From contig NZ_JONV01000009.1 in NCBI RefSeq assembly GCF_000712035.1, positions 124,001 through 188,000 on the forward strand: a stretch of DNA of 64,000 bases, written 5' to 3'. Source of the stretch: Salinicoccus luteus DSM 17002. Lineage in GTDB: Bacteria; Bacillota; Bacilli; Staphylococcales; Salinicoccaceae. This document shows, piece by piece, positions 43,943-52,716 of this stretch; within the stretch, counting starts at the first letter, position 1; each line of letters starts with the position of its first letter. The notes below the pieces were generated by a model. The model ran no database searches, was not told where the DNA came from, and saw nothing but the letters and a program-made list of their open reading frames with translations. Made by a program: the position numbers and the translations under genes.

Positions 43943-43996
43943 ATGTTACTCACTAAACAACAACAACATAATCGATTTTACTTTAGCTATTTTTGA
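43943..43996 (+). CDS. Leader peptide of the aro attenuator (Phe/Tyr-rich)
   Basis: A 17-codon reading frame, M-L-L-T-K-Q-Q-Q-H-N-R-F-Y-F-S-Y-F, then TGA. Five of its last six codons are Phe (TTT three times) or Tyr (TAC, TAT). An AGAGGCG ribosome site lies six to seven bases before the ATG, and a consensus promoter 33 bases upstream. The codons from TAC to the stop overlap an RNA segment that pairs with a downstream segment (see the attenuator entry). The peptide most likely has no function other than to stall the ribosome when Phe- or Tyr-tRNA is scarce. Confidence 0.75.
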   Translation: MLLTKQQQHNRFYFSYF

Positions 43997-44167
43997 TACC
44001 GTTTGTACCCATCATTGCGTACAAACGTAAAACAAATTTGTTTGTATCAGTGATGGCTAAAGCATTTTGTGATGTCTAGCCATTTATATAAATAAGTGGC
44101 TAGGGTTCAGGTATATCTTTTTATCAAATTCCACCGCCACTTATTATATAAATAAGTGGCGGTTTTG
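43981..44167 (+). promoter_or_regulatory. Ribosome-mediated Phe/Tyr transcription attenuator
   Basis: Segments that can pair: 1 (43981-43999, within the Phe/Tyr codons) with 2 (44044-44062), 19 positions with one mismatch; 2 (44052-44059) with 3 (44077-44084), 8 bp; 3 (44076-44087) with 4 (44092-44103), 12 bp; 4 (44091-44100) with 5 (44136-44145), 10 bp; 5 (44134-44145) with 6 (44151-44162), a perfect 12-bp terminator followed by TTTTG. A 9-bp hairpin (44000-44008 with 44019-44027) fills the 1-2 loop. Free 1-2 pairing leads to 3-4 and 5-6 (off); a stalled ribosome on 1 leads to 2-3 and 4-5 (on). A 16-base direct repeat (44085 and 44145) underlies the switch. Confidence 0.78.
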
Positions 44168-44198
44168 TTATACAAATTCTATTGGGAGGTTTTTTATT

Positions 44199-45236
44199 AT
44201 GATAATTCATGTTGCGCATAATGCAAAAGAGCAGGAAATCCAGGAGCTGGTCAAGAATATAGAAGGAGCTGGTTTCGGGGTGAACCGTTCGGACGGCAAG
44301 AACCGGACAGTTATCGGATTGATTGGTGATACTTCAAGAGTGACGGAGAATGACTTTGCAAAATACAAGATTGTGGATGCTGTCCACCGTATCCAGGCAC
44401 CTTACAAGAAGGCGAACAGGCAGTTCCACGAAGACGACAGTGTGATTGACATCGATGGTGTCAAAGTTGGGGCTGAAAACTTCATGGTATGTGCAGGTCC
44501 ATGCTCTGTAGAGAACGAAGACGATATGGTTGCGCTTGGCAAGAAGCTTAAAGCAGCAGGTGCAAATACATTCCGCGGAGGCGCCTTCAAACCAAGGACG
44601 TCCCCATACGCTTTCCAGGGCCTTGGCCTTGAAGGACTGCGCATCCTGAACGTCGTAAAAGAGGAAACAGGACTGCCAATCGTATCTGAACTGATGTCCA
44701 CCGACTACATCGATGATTTCGTCGAATCAGTGGATGTGATCCAGGTGGGGGCCCGCAACATGCAGAACTTCGATTTGCTGAAGGCAATCGGCGAGACGGA
44801 TAAACCGGTATTGCTGAAGCGTGGCATGTCGGCAACGATGAAAGAATGGTTGATGTCTGCAGAATACGTCATGGCGGGCGGCAATGACAATGTCATCTTC
44901 TGTGAAAGAGGAATCCGCACTTTCGAAACCGCCACACGGAATACACTGGACATCCAGGCGGTGCCGGTCATCCAGAAAGAGTCCCACCTGCCTATCGTCA
45001 TTGATCCTAGCCACGCAGCGGGTGTGAGGCACCTCATCCCATCAATGGCCAAAGCAGCAGTGATGGCGGGGGCGAACGGTCTTCAGATAGAAGTGCACGA
45101 AGATCCTGAAAATGCATGGAGCGACGGACAACAGTGCCTGACTCCAGATGAATTCGGAGAACTGATGCAGACAGTCAATATGCTGCTTGACATCGAAAAG
45201 AAAACAGCAGCTGGAAAACAGATCGTCCAACAATAA
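44199..45236 (+). CDS. 3-deoxy-7-phosphoheptulonate (DAHP) synthase
   Basis: First step of the shikimate pathway: condensation of phosphoenolpyruvate and erythrose 4-phosphate. The 345-residue protein is the type I-beta form with an N-terminal ferredoxin-like regulatory domain (about 1-70) and a barrel carrying A-G-P-C-S-V-E near 96-102, F-R-G-G-A-F-K-P-R-T-S-P near 125-136, L-L-K-R-G-M and D-P-S-H-A-A-G. The start follows TTGGGAGG. Next in the operon is chorismate mutase, here a separate gene. Expression is likely set by the leader attenuator. Confidence 0.94.
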   Translation: MIIHVAHNAKEQEIQELVKNIEGAGFGVNRSDGKNRTVIGLIGDTSRVTENDFAKYKIVDAVHRIQAPYKKANRQFHEDDSVIDIDGVKVGAENFMVCAGPCSVENEDDMVALGKKLKAAGANTFRGGAFKPRTSPYAFQGLGLEGLRILNVVKEETGLPIVSELMSTDYIDDFVESVDVIQVGARNMQNFDLLKAIGETDKPVLLKRGMSATMKEWLMSAEYVMAGGNDNVIFCERGIRTFETATRNTLDIQAVPVIQKESHLPIVIDPSHAAGVRHLIPSMAKAAVMAGANGLQIEVHEDPENAWSDGQQCLTPDEFGELMQTVNMLLDIEKKTAAGKQIVQQ

Positions 45237-45254
45237 AATTAAGGAGGGATGGCC

Positions 45255-45548
45255 ATGAATGAACATGAAAAATTGAGGCATAGAATCGATGAGCTGGATG
45301 CAGAACTGATTGCATTATTTGAAGCAAGAATGGAAGTTGCAAGCCATATTGCCGAATACAAATTGGAAAATGACATTCCTGTATTTGATGAAACGCGGGA
45401 AGAACAGGTCGTTTGTAAAAATGTAGGAAGATTACAGGACCAGAGCTTGGAGGTTTATGCAGATTCGTTTTTCAGGCACCTCATGGCACTCTCCAGAAAA
45501 CGGCAACATGAAAACCTCAGGAACTACACACTCTCCCATAAACTATAA
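45255..45548 (+). CDS. Chorismate mutase (AroQ type)
   Basis: A 97-residue all-helical mutase turning chorismate into prephenate, the branch to Phe and Tyr. It has L-R-H-R-I-D-E-L-D-A-E-L (near 6-17), E-A-R-M-E-V-A-S-H-I-A-E-Y-K and T-R-E-E-Q-V, the AroQ pattern. The start at ATG 45255 has AGGAGG seven bases upstream; the ATG at 45249 is too close to it. In many Bacillales this domain is fused to DAHP synthase; here the two genes are adjacent and co-transcribed. Confidence 0.9.
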   Translation: MNEHEKLRHRIDELDAELIALFEARMEVASHIAEYKLENDIPVFDETREEQVVCKNVGRLQDQSLEVYADSFFRHLMALSRKRQHENLRNYTLSHKL

Positions 45549-45585
45549 AGAATAGCCTGCGATGTTATCGCAGGCTATTCTAATT
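45549..45585. terminator. Bidirectional terminator between chorismate mutase and metA genes
   Basis: AGAATAGCCTGCGAT and ATCGCAGGCTATTCT make a 15-bp perfect stem; the last codons of metA lie inside it. Confidence 0.85.
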
Positions 45586-46489
45586 CTGTCAGGTCATAAT
45601 AGGTGTTCTGGTAGGTTTCGTTGATCCAGTTGCTGAAAAGAAGATGTCCATGGCTTTTCCAACTGAATATTGGTGTGGCCGTCGGATTGTCCTCGGGGAA
45701 GTAGTTGTGGGGGAGGGCAATCTCGCGCCCCCCTGCCAGATCACGGTCATATTCATTCTTCAGCGTGTCCCGCTCGTATTCCAGATGGCCAAATATGAAC
45801 AGGTCTCGCTGATCTTTTGTACTCAGGATGTCCGGTCCGAACTGCGGATGTGATGTGAGTATATTCAAATCGTCAATATTCTCTATCGCCTCCATATCAA
45901 TCTGTGTATGCCGCGACTGGGGGACCTGGTAGACATCATCAAATCCCCTTAGAAGCGGATGGGTAGGGATCAGGTTGTTGTAGTCGAATACTCCGAACAG
46001 TTTGGTCGGCAATATGGATTTCTGTATGCCGAAGTAGTGGTTGAGGGCAAACTGTGCTCCCCAACAGATGAAGAACCTGGAGAACACATGGGTCCTCGAC
46101 CACTCGATGATATCCCGCAGTTCTTCGATATAATCCACCTGATCGAAATCAAGTTTCTCCACCGGTGCTCCTGTGACAATCATGCCATCATATCGTCGAT
46201 TGCGTACCTCCTCCAGATTATGATAATACTTCTGGAGGTGGCTGGTCGGCGTATTCCTGCTGTGGTGTGTGCTCATATACATGAAGTCGATATCGATCTG
46301 CAGCGGTGTGTTCCCGAGCAGACGCAAAAGGTGAAGTTCCGTTTCTTCCTTTTTCGGCATCAAGTTCAAAATGAGCATGCGAAGCGGGCGTATATCTTGC
46401 GTATGCGCCCGGGTTGCTTCTATAGTATATACATTTTCCTTATGGAGGCGCTCCCGGACCGGGAGCCCTTCAATAATTTTAATAGGCAT
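45575..46489 (-). CDS. metA: Homoserine O-acetyltransferase (MetA fold)
   Basis: Activates homoserine for methionine synthesis. The 304-residue MetA has the nucleophile C142 in F-I-C-W-G-A-Q and a probable catalytic histidine in F-G-H-L-E-Y near 235. Residue 111 in T-G-A-P-V-E is glutamate, which in MetA-family enzymes goes with acetyl-CoA use (glycine there gives succinyl-CoA). The product O-acetylhomoserine is the substrate of the adjacent metY product. It starts directly after metY, in one SAM-I-controlled operon. Confidence 0.93.
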   Translation of the reverse strand: MPIKIIEGLPVRERLHKENVYTIEATRAHTQDIRPLRMLILNLMPKKEETELHLLRLLGNTPLQIDIDFMYMSTHHSRNTPTSHLQKYYHNLEEVRNRRYDGMIVTGAPVEKLDFDQVDYIEELRDIIEWSRTHVFSRFFICWGAQFALNHYFGIQKSILPTKLFGVFDYNNLIPTHPLLRGFDDVYQVPQSRHTQIDMEAIENIDDLNILTSHPQFGPDILSTKDQRDLFIFGHLEYERDTLKNEYDRDLAGGREIALPHNYFPEDNPTATPIFSWKSHGHLLFSNWINETYQNTYYDLTELE

Positions 46490-47770
<1,281 letters not shown>

Positions 47771-47792
47771 TCATTCCTCCAGTGATATATTA

Positions 47793-47930
47793 TAAAAAAG
47801 AGCCTGCCCAAAGATTAAGGGAGACTCTCGAGTCACTCATCTTTCAGGAACGTACCTGTTGGATTTAGCACCTTACCTAAAAGGTTGCCGGGCTTCGCAG
47901 GGCCAATCCCTCCACCACTCTGGATAAGCA
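47793..47930 (-). promoter_or_regulatory. SAM-I riboswitch (S-box) of metYA
   Basis: Reading the minus strand: CTTATCCAGAGTGG, GGAGGGATTGGCCC, GAAGCCCGGCAACC and AAGGTGCTAAATCC follow in the order of the S-box aptamer. A terminator follows (47794-47827; GAGTCTCCC paired with GGGCAGGCTC, then TTTTTT). SAM binding would stop transcription of metY-metA. Confidence 0.95.
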
Positions 47931-47948
47931 AATATTTGATTAGGGACT

Positions 47949-47978
47949 ATGTTACTATAAGGTCAGTTAATTTGTCAA
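47949..47978 (-). promoter_or_regulatory. Promoter of the SAM-I transcript
   Basis: TTGACA, an 18-base spacer and TAACAT on the minus strand, about 20 bases before the aptamer. Confidence 0.6.
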
Positions 47979-48018
47979 ATACTTTTAAAAATTTAAATAA
48001 CGTAAAAGGAGGATGCAT

Positions 48019-48282
48019 ATGTACGATATTCTTATCGTCCTTTTGATGCTTGTGGCACTTCTTCTTTTCGTCTGGAGCCGCCTTCAACTGAACAGGACCA
48101 AAAAAAGCATGACTTCACATAATTATGCTGAAGAAATTTATCACCAGGTTTCAAAAGACAGAAGAGCGGGGAAGACGAGAGGCGAAGTAATCGAAGTGCT
48201 GAAGAAGAACTACGGACTGGATCAGCATGAAGCGGAATACATATACCGCCGTACTGCAGATGAACGAAAGGGGAATGGCTGA
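48019..48282 (+). CDS. Small single-helix membrane protein upstream of esterase
   Basis: An 87-residue protein with an N-terminal hydrophobic helix (about 3-20) followed by a charged helical cytosolic part (K-D-R-R-A-G-K-T-R-G-E-V-I-E-V-L-K). The ATG at 48019 has AAGGAGG six bases upstream; the ATG at 48013 is too close. It is coupled to the esterase gene (TGATGA overlap). It occupies the place SecG often has before esterase genes but does not resemble SecG. Function unknown. Confidence 0.7.
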   Translation: MYDILIVLLMLVALLLFVWSRLQLNRTKKSMTSHNYAEEIYHQVSKDRRAGKTRGEVIEVLKKNYGLDQHEAEYIYRRTADERKGNG

Positions 48283-49025
48283 TGAAAATTGTGGAACCCG
48301 AACCTCTAAAATATGAAGGTGGTACCAGAGCAGTTATGCTGCTGCATTCTTTCACAGGTACTGTCAGGGATATGAAGCCATTGGCGCAGCACCTTCACCA
48401 GCATGGATATACTGTCCATGTCCCGAGTTTTGAAGGGCATGGCATGGGACCTTCAAAGCTCGTCGAAACCGGTCCCTCAGACTGGTGGCAGGATGTCCTG
48501 GATGAATATCGTTTCCTCAAGGATAAGGGGTACGAAAACATTGCAGTTGGCGGTGTATCCCTTGGGGGTGTATTGGCCCTCAGGGCAGCAGAAAAGCTTG
48601 AAGCCATCAATGGTGCTGTAAGCATGTCCGTCCCGCAGGGCAAGGATGTCCAAGATATAAACAGGAGGGTGTTGAGCTATACAAAGAATTTCTTGAAGTT
48701 TATGGGGGAAGATGAAGAAAAGGTCAGGGAAGCAGTCGACTACTACAGGGATCATCCGATGGGCAGCCTTGAGGACTTCCGGAAGCTGATCGATGAAGTA
48801 CATGAAAATCTGGGGCATATCGATGTTCCCGTAGCGGTCAAATATGGAGAAAAAGATGCAGAATTATATATGGAGAGCGCTAAGAGTATATATGAAAACA
48901 TCGACCATAGTGGAAAGGAAATCAAGTCTTATGAAAATAGTGGTCATCTGATGACGAGAGGGAGGGACCAGGAGGCGCTTTTTGATGATATCCGCACATT
49001 CTTTGACGCGCTCGACTGGCAGTGA
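48282..49025 (+). CDS. Carboxylesterase (Est30-like alpha/beta hydrolase)
   Basis: A 247-residue cytosolic esterase. L-L-H-S-F-T-G-T (20-27) gives the oxyanion loop, the nucleophile is S93 in G-V-S-L-G-G, with the acid in Y-G-E-K-D-A-E and the histidine in N-S-G-H-L-M near the end. It resembles Geobacillus Est30. Substrates are short acyl esters. It is coupled to the small membrane protein gene. The usual neighbours rnr and smpB are absent. Confidence 0.88.
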   Translation: MKIVEPEPLKYEGGTRAVMLLHSFTGTVRDMKPLAQHLHQHGYTVHVPSFEGHGMGPSKLVETGPSDWWQDVLDEYRFLKDKGYENIAVGGVSLGGVLALRAAEKLEAINGAVSMSVPQGKDVQDINRRVLSYTKNFLKFMGEDEEKVREAVDYYRDHPMGSLEDFRKLIDEVHENLGHIDVPVAVKYGEKDAELYMESAKSIYENIDHSGKEIKSYENSGHLMTRGRDQEALFDDIRTFFDALDWQ

Positions 49026-49127
49026 TGAATATGAATTGCTGCAGCAGAGACTTTCTTCATTTGCCAATATAACGCAATAAGTTTAATATGAAGTTACTGT
49101 GTTTTTAAAATTTTTGGAGAATTTGGA

Positions 49128-50207
49128 GTGGTCAAATTGCAGGATTTCAGACAGTCCTTGAAAATAGGCTTCGCCTATACGGGGGTAGTAGTGGGGGCAG
49201 GGTTCTCCACTGGACAGGAGATACTACAGTTTTTCACCAATAATGGAGCAATGAGTGTCTTTGCAATATTACTTTCCGGTCTTTTGATTCTTTTTACAGG
49301 CAAGTGGACCGCGGATGTCGGCTTTGATATCAAGGCGGAATCCCATGTGGATTCCCTCTTGAACATGTTTGGCAATACATTCGGTCGGATTATCGACATT
49401 GTGCTTGCGTTTTTCCTATACGGAGTAGCCGTGATCATGTTTGCAGGTGCAGGCTCGACTTTTTATGAAAGTTTCGGCGTAGCACCATGGATCGGTTCGC
49501 TGGTACTGATCATCGGTGTCTATATCACATTGAATATGGGCTTCAGCCGAATTGTACTGGCGCTGGGGGCCATTACACCGTATCTGCTTGCACTCGTGGT
49601 CATCATTGCTGTTGTCAATTTCCTGAATCCAGCCGTGTCACTCGGCGAAGTGGATCAGTATGCACAGCCTGGTGAAACCACGTTCGGACCATGGTGGTGG
49701 GATGCGATTACATATAGTGGCTTTACAATCGCTGTAGCATTCAGCTTTTTGACGATGATGGGATCCGATTCCAGTTCAAGGAAAGTTGCAGGGTTGGGTG
49801 GGCTTATAGGAAGCATCATTATCATCCTGCTTATGTTCCTCATCAATAATGGCCTGTTGGCACGTATGGACCAGGTCAATGAATTCGAATTGCCGATGCT
49901 GCTTCTGGCCACTGAAATCCATCCAGTGCTCGGATTTCTACTATCGATAGCGATGCTGCTGGTCATATATAATACAGCCGTCGGCATGCTCTATCCTTTT
50001 CTCGTACGATTCAGCCAACCGAAAAGCCGCCGTTACAATATTATGCTGCCAATAGCATTGATTCTGGGTTACATCCTCAGCTTTGTCGGTTTTGCTGACC
50101 TCGTGGGGACCGTTTATCCGGTAATGGGCTATGTAGGATTATTACTTGGTATTGCCATGTTCCTCAAGTGGCTCAACCTCATGGTGGCGAAAAAAGTGCC
50201 TCAATGA
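49128..50207 (+). CDS. YkvI-family membrane transporter (APC superfamily)
   Basis: A 359-residue, roughly ten-helix protein of the YkvI family. The first helix holds G-F-A-Y-T-G-V-V-V-G-A-G-F-S-T-G-Q-E, an unwound helix motif like that of sodium-coupled amino acid carriers. The start is GTG 49128 with GGAG eight bases upstream; a TTG at 49137 is an equal alternative. Substrate unknown. Single gene, closed by a bidirectional terminator. Confidence 0.85.
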   Translation: MVKLQDFRQSLKIGFAYTGVVVGAGFSTGQEILQFFTNNGAMSVFAILLSGLLILFTGKWTADVGFDIKAESHVDSLLNMFGNTFGRIIDIVLAFFLYGVAVIMFAGAGSTFYESFGVAPWIGSLVLIIGVYITLNMGFSRIVLALGAITPYLLALVVIIAVVNFLNPAVSLGEVDQYAQPGETTFGPWWWDAITYSGFTIAVAFSFLTMMGSDSSSRKVAGLGGLIGSIIIILLMFLINNGLLARMDQVNEFELPMLLLATEIHPVLGFLLSIAMLLVIYNTAVGMLYPFLVRFSQPKSRRYNIMLPIALILGYILSFVGFADLVGTVYPVMGYVGLLLGIAMFLKWLNLMVAKKVPQ

Positions 50208-50214
50208 TGAGAAA

Positions 50215-50252
50215 CGCCCCCGAAAGTCGTGCCGCAACCAACTTTCGGGGGT
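50215..50252. terminator. Bidirectional terminator
   Basis: GCCCCCGAAAGT and ACTTTCGGGGGTGC arms between the YkvI-type gene and the convergent isochorismatase-type gene. The flanking T-runs are short. Confidence 0.75.
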
Positions 50253-50261
50253 GCTTCTTCG

Positions 50262-50789
50262 TTATTCATCCTCTCCTATAATGAAGACATTCATATTCGA
50301 AAGGACATCAATTGTCTTGTCATGGAGTGTTCTATCAGTGCTGGCTGATAGATCCTTGTTGAGCGTAATATCCGCCTGGGGGAAAATGTTCTGGATGACC
50401 ATGATGTTTGCGAGGACGCAGACATTCGTCTCTGCACCGACAAATTCAATGGTCCGGTTGGTCTCCACTTCATCTCCATAGTTTTTTTGTATCTTTCTCG
50501 CTTCTTCGGGAGGGATGCCATAGAATGTCTTTACATATTCATCCCCGTGGGTTTCAAGCAGCTCACGGAACTGTGGGAAAATCTCTTCGTCAAAACGAAT
50601 ACTTTCCAGGCTCCGCTTATCCTGTTCGAATTCCGGATAGAGATTGCGTGTATATAGGATGGATTCGCCATTATCTATGGCCTGCCGGATACGTGCTTCA
50701 ATGCCGTCCCGCACTTCTTTTGTGGAATTTGCGTATCCTGTTCCCCTTTCGTCGAAAATATCATTTTGGACATCTATTACGATGAGCAT
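50262..50789 (-). CDS. Isochorismatase-family cysteine hydrolase
   Basis: A 175-residue hydrolase with the family triad D6 (I-D-V-Q-N-D), K87 (Y-V-K-T-F-Y-G) and C124 (E-T-N-V-C-V-L). Relatives include nicotinamidase, isochorismatase and N-carbamoyl or guanidine/urea-type hydrolases. The guanidine exporter genes are divergent from it, but no guanidine switch lies on its side, so a link is not established. Substrate unknown. Confidence 0.87.
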   Translation of the reverse strand: MLIVIDVQNDIFDERGTGYANSTKEVRDGIEARIRQAIDNGESILYTRNLYPEFEQDKRSLESIRFDEEIFPQFRELLETHGDEYVKTFYGIPPEEARKIQKNYGDEVETNRTIEFVGAETNVCVLANIMVIQNIFPQADITLNKDLSASTDRTLHDKTIDVLSNMNVFIIGEDE

Positions 50790-50921
50790 TCGATCTACTC
50801 CTTCATATTGGGAATCAATTGTGGATTCATGTTAACCATTTACCCACTTAATGTGCTTTCATACCGTCAGCCTTGAAATTCGTCCCTATTTTGGGTTACC
50901 ATATACATAATCATATAAAAA

Positions 50922-51042
50922 GGTTGCCTAGGGTTCCGACATTTGAAGATGGGCCTGGTCCGAGAGGCGGCACATGAAGTTTATTCATGACACGGAAGGA
51001 TAAAAGCCTGGGAGAGAATGCCATTCTCTTTCGGGCTTTTTT
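50922..51042 (+). promoter_or_regulatory. Guanidine-I (ykkC) riboswitch
   Basis: The conserved ykkC pieces occur in order: CCTAGGGTTCCG, CTGGTCCGAGAG, and ACACGGAAGGATAAAAGCC with GGGAGA. The expression platform terminator is AGCCTGGGAGAGAAT with CTCTTTCGGGCTTTTTT (51005-51042). Guanidine binding would prevent termination and turn on the two SMR genes. A weak promoter (TTGAAA, 18 bases, TACCAT) lies at 50873-50902. Confidence 0.95.
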
Positions 51043-51062
51043 AATTTCACAGGAGGTAGAAT

Positions 51063-51401
51063 ATGACGAGGCAATGGATCAAAGTTGTAATCGCAAGTAT
51101 TTTTGAAGTGGGATGGGTGATTGGCCTCACTCATTCAACGACATGGTATGAATGGATTGGCACCCTGGTTGCCATCTTTTTGAGCTTCTATCTGATGATA
51201 GATGCAGGCAAATATTTGCCGGTCGGCACGGTTTACGCCGTCTTTGTCGGTCTGGGTGCGTTCGGAACGGTGTTTTCGGAAATCATTCTTTTCGGCGAAC
51301 CTTTCGTTCCCCTTAAGATTGTTCTAATTTCACTCATACTTGTTGGTGTCATCGGATTGAAAGTCGTGACGGATGACAATGCAGACAGGGAGGCAGGATG
51401 A
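51063..51401 (+). CDS. ykkC: SMR guanidinium exporter subunit YkkC
   Basis: A 112-residue, four-helix small multidrug resistance protein. The first helix has the essential glutamate in I-F-E-V-G-W-V-I-G-L-T-H, and the third has P-V-G-T-V-Y-A-V-F-V-G-L-G. It aligns along its length with Bacillus YkkC. With YkkD it forms a heterodimeric proton-coupled guanidinium exporter. It is directly under a guanidine-I riboswitch, which fixes the substrate better than homology alone. AGGAGG precedes the start. Confidence 0.93.
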   Translation: MTRQWIKVVIASIFEVGWVIGLTHSTTWYEWIGTLVAIFLSFYLMIDAGKYLPVGTVYAVFVGLGAFGTVFSEIILFGEPFVPLKIVLISLILVGVIGLKVVTDDNADREAG

Positions 51402-51718
51402 ATATGGCATGGGTATCACTTATTGTAGCAGGACTGTTTGAAGTATGCGGTGTACTATCGATAAATAAACTGCATAGGGACAAATCCTTATTCTCACTCA
51501 TTCTACTGCTGATATTTTTCGGCTTATCCTTTTTCTTCCTGTCGCTCGCACTTGAAGTATTGCCGATGGGGACCACCTATGCGGTATGGACAGGCATCGG
51601 GGCCTCTGGTGGGGCACTGCTCGGCATGGTGTTCTTTGGGGAGTCGAAGGATTGGAAGCGCATCTTCTTCATTATGCTCATCATCTTTGCGGTAGTTGGA
51701 TTGAAGTTGATCTCCTGA
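51398..51718 (+). CDS. ykkD: SMR guanidinium exporter subunit YkkD
   Basis: A 106-residue SMR partner with the glutamate in G-L-F-E-V-C-G-V-L and P-M-G-T-T-Y-A-V-W-T-G-I-G-A-S-G-G-A-L-L-G in the third helix. Its start overlaps the ykkC stop by four bases (ATGA). It lacks a polar C-terminal tail, whereas YkkC has one, as in the Bacillus pair. Confidence 0.93.
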   Translation: MNMAWVSLIVAGLFEVCGVLSINKLHRDKSLFSLILLLIFFGLSFFFLSLALEVLPMGTTYAVWTGIGASGGALLGMVFFGESKDWKRIFFIMLIIFAVVGLKLIS

Positions 51719-51723
51719 TGCGC

Positions 51724-52614
51724 TCAACTTGAAACTTCATGGGACTCAATACTCGTTTCATTAAGCAGATTGAGCAGGGCGAGTGTGCTGGTCGATTGGA
51801 ATCTGACGTCCGGTGTGAGCAGGTAGAAGTACCTGTCGAGTGACATATCATTATAATTGATGTGCTGCAGCCTTCCAGTCTCGAGTTCATGATGGATGGT
51901 GTGCTTCGACAGCAGTGAAAGGCCGATGCCGCTTGCTACAACATTCTTGATCGCCTGGGTACTGCTCAAGGTGATTGTTTTGGGACGAATGCCGAGACGT
52001 TCGAAAACCTGCTCCTGAAAATGCCGGATACCGGAGCCTTCTTCGCGGATCAGCCAAGTCCTCTCTTCCAGTGTCTGGAGGGAGGGGGAAGCGGGCAAGG
52101 CGGCATCCCCTATGATGTACATGGCATCTTTGAGAAGCCGGGTAATGTTGACTCTGGGATCGGTGATCTCATCTTCAATAATGCCTATATCAAGGTTAGA
52201 GGATTTTATACCTTGCATAATGGCTGCCGAATTGCTGATATGGACCTCAGGTATTATTCCCGGATATTTCTTAACAAGTTTCGCAAGTATGGAGGGAAGA
52301 ATATACTCTCCATAAGTGTAGCTTGCCCCAATCTGAATCGGGCCCTTCGTCTCTTCCTGAAGGTCGTGGATGAGGTGATGCATCCTTGCTTCGAGAGATA
52401 TCATCTCTTTGACGTGATGATAATATATCTCTCCTGCTGGATTCAGTCTAATTCCACGGGTCGACCGTTCAATCAATGTAATATCAAGCTCTTCCTCAAG
52501 CTGTTTGATGTAGTCCGAAACTGCGGGTTGGGTCATGTGAAGCATATTCGCCGCCCGTGTGAAACTTCTTTCCTCAACAACTGCGACGAATACCCTTGCT
52601 GTCTGATTAATCAT
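51724..52614 (-). CDS. LysR-family regulator (CysL/YeiE-like), divergent from yeiH-type gene
   Basis: A 296-residue transcription factor with an N-terminal winged helix (R-S-F-T-R-A-A-N-M-L-H-M-T-Q-P-A-V-S-D-Y) and an effector domain (G-A-S-Y-T-Y-G-E-Y-I-L-P near 97-108). This head sequence resembles CysL and YeiE. It faces the YeiH-like exporter gene across 102 bases containing an ATTAGTTATAA box, so it probably regulates that gene. Its stop is six bases from the convergent ykkD stop, with no terminator visible between. Confidence 0.88.
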   Translation of the reverse strand: MINQTARVFVAVVEERSFTRAANMLHMTQPAVSDYIKQLEEELDITLIERSTRGIRLNPAGEIYYHHVKEMISLEARMHHLIHDLQEETKGPIQIGASYTYGEYILPSILAKLVKKYPGIIPEVHISNSAAIMQGIKSSNLDIGIIEDEITDPRVNITRLLKDAMYIIGDAALPASPSLQTLEERTWLIREEGSGIRHFQEQVFERLGIRPKTITLSSTQAIKNVVASGIGLSLLSKHTIHHELETGRLQHINYNDMSLDRYFYLLTPDVRFQSTSTLALLNLLNETSIESHEVSS

Positions 52615-52636
52615 GTTAAAACCCTTTCCATAACCT

Positions 52637-52647
52637 ATTAGTTATAA
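52637..52647. promoter_or_regulatory. LysR-type half-site ATTAGTTATAA
   Basis: The 11-mer is shared with the divergent promoter at 21,090-21,100 and lies between this LysR gene and the YeiH-like gene, followed by a very AT-rich stretch. Confidence 0.45.
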
Positions 52648-52716
52648 ATAATATTATTATATACTATTTCACTTATGCTTCCTACCACTCTATCATGAGG
52701 TACGGAGGCGTATATT

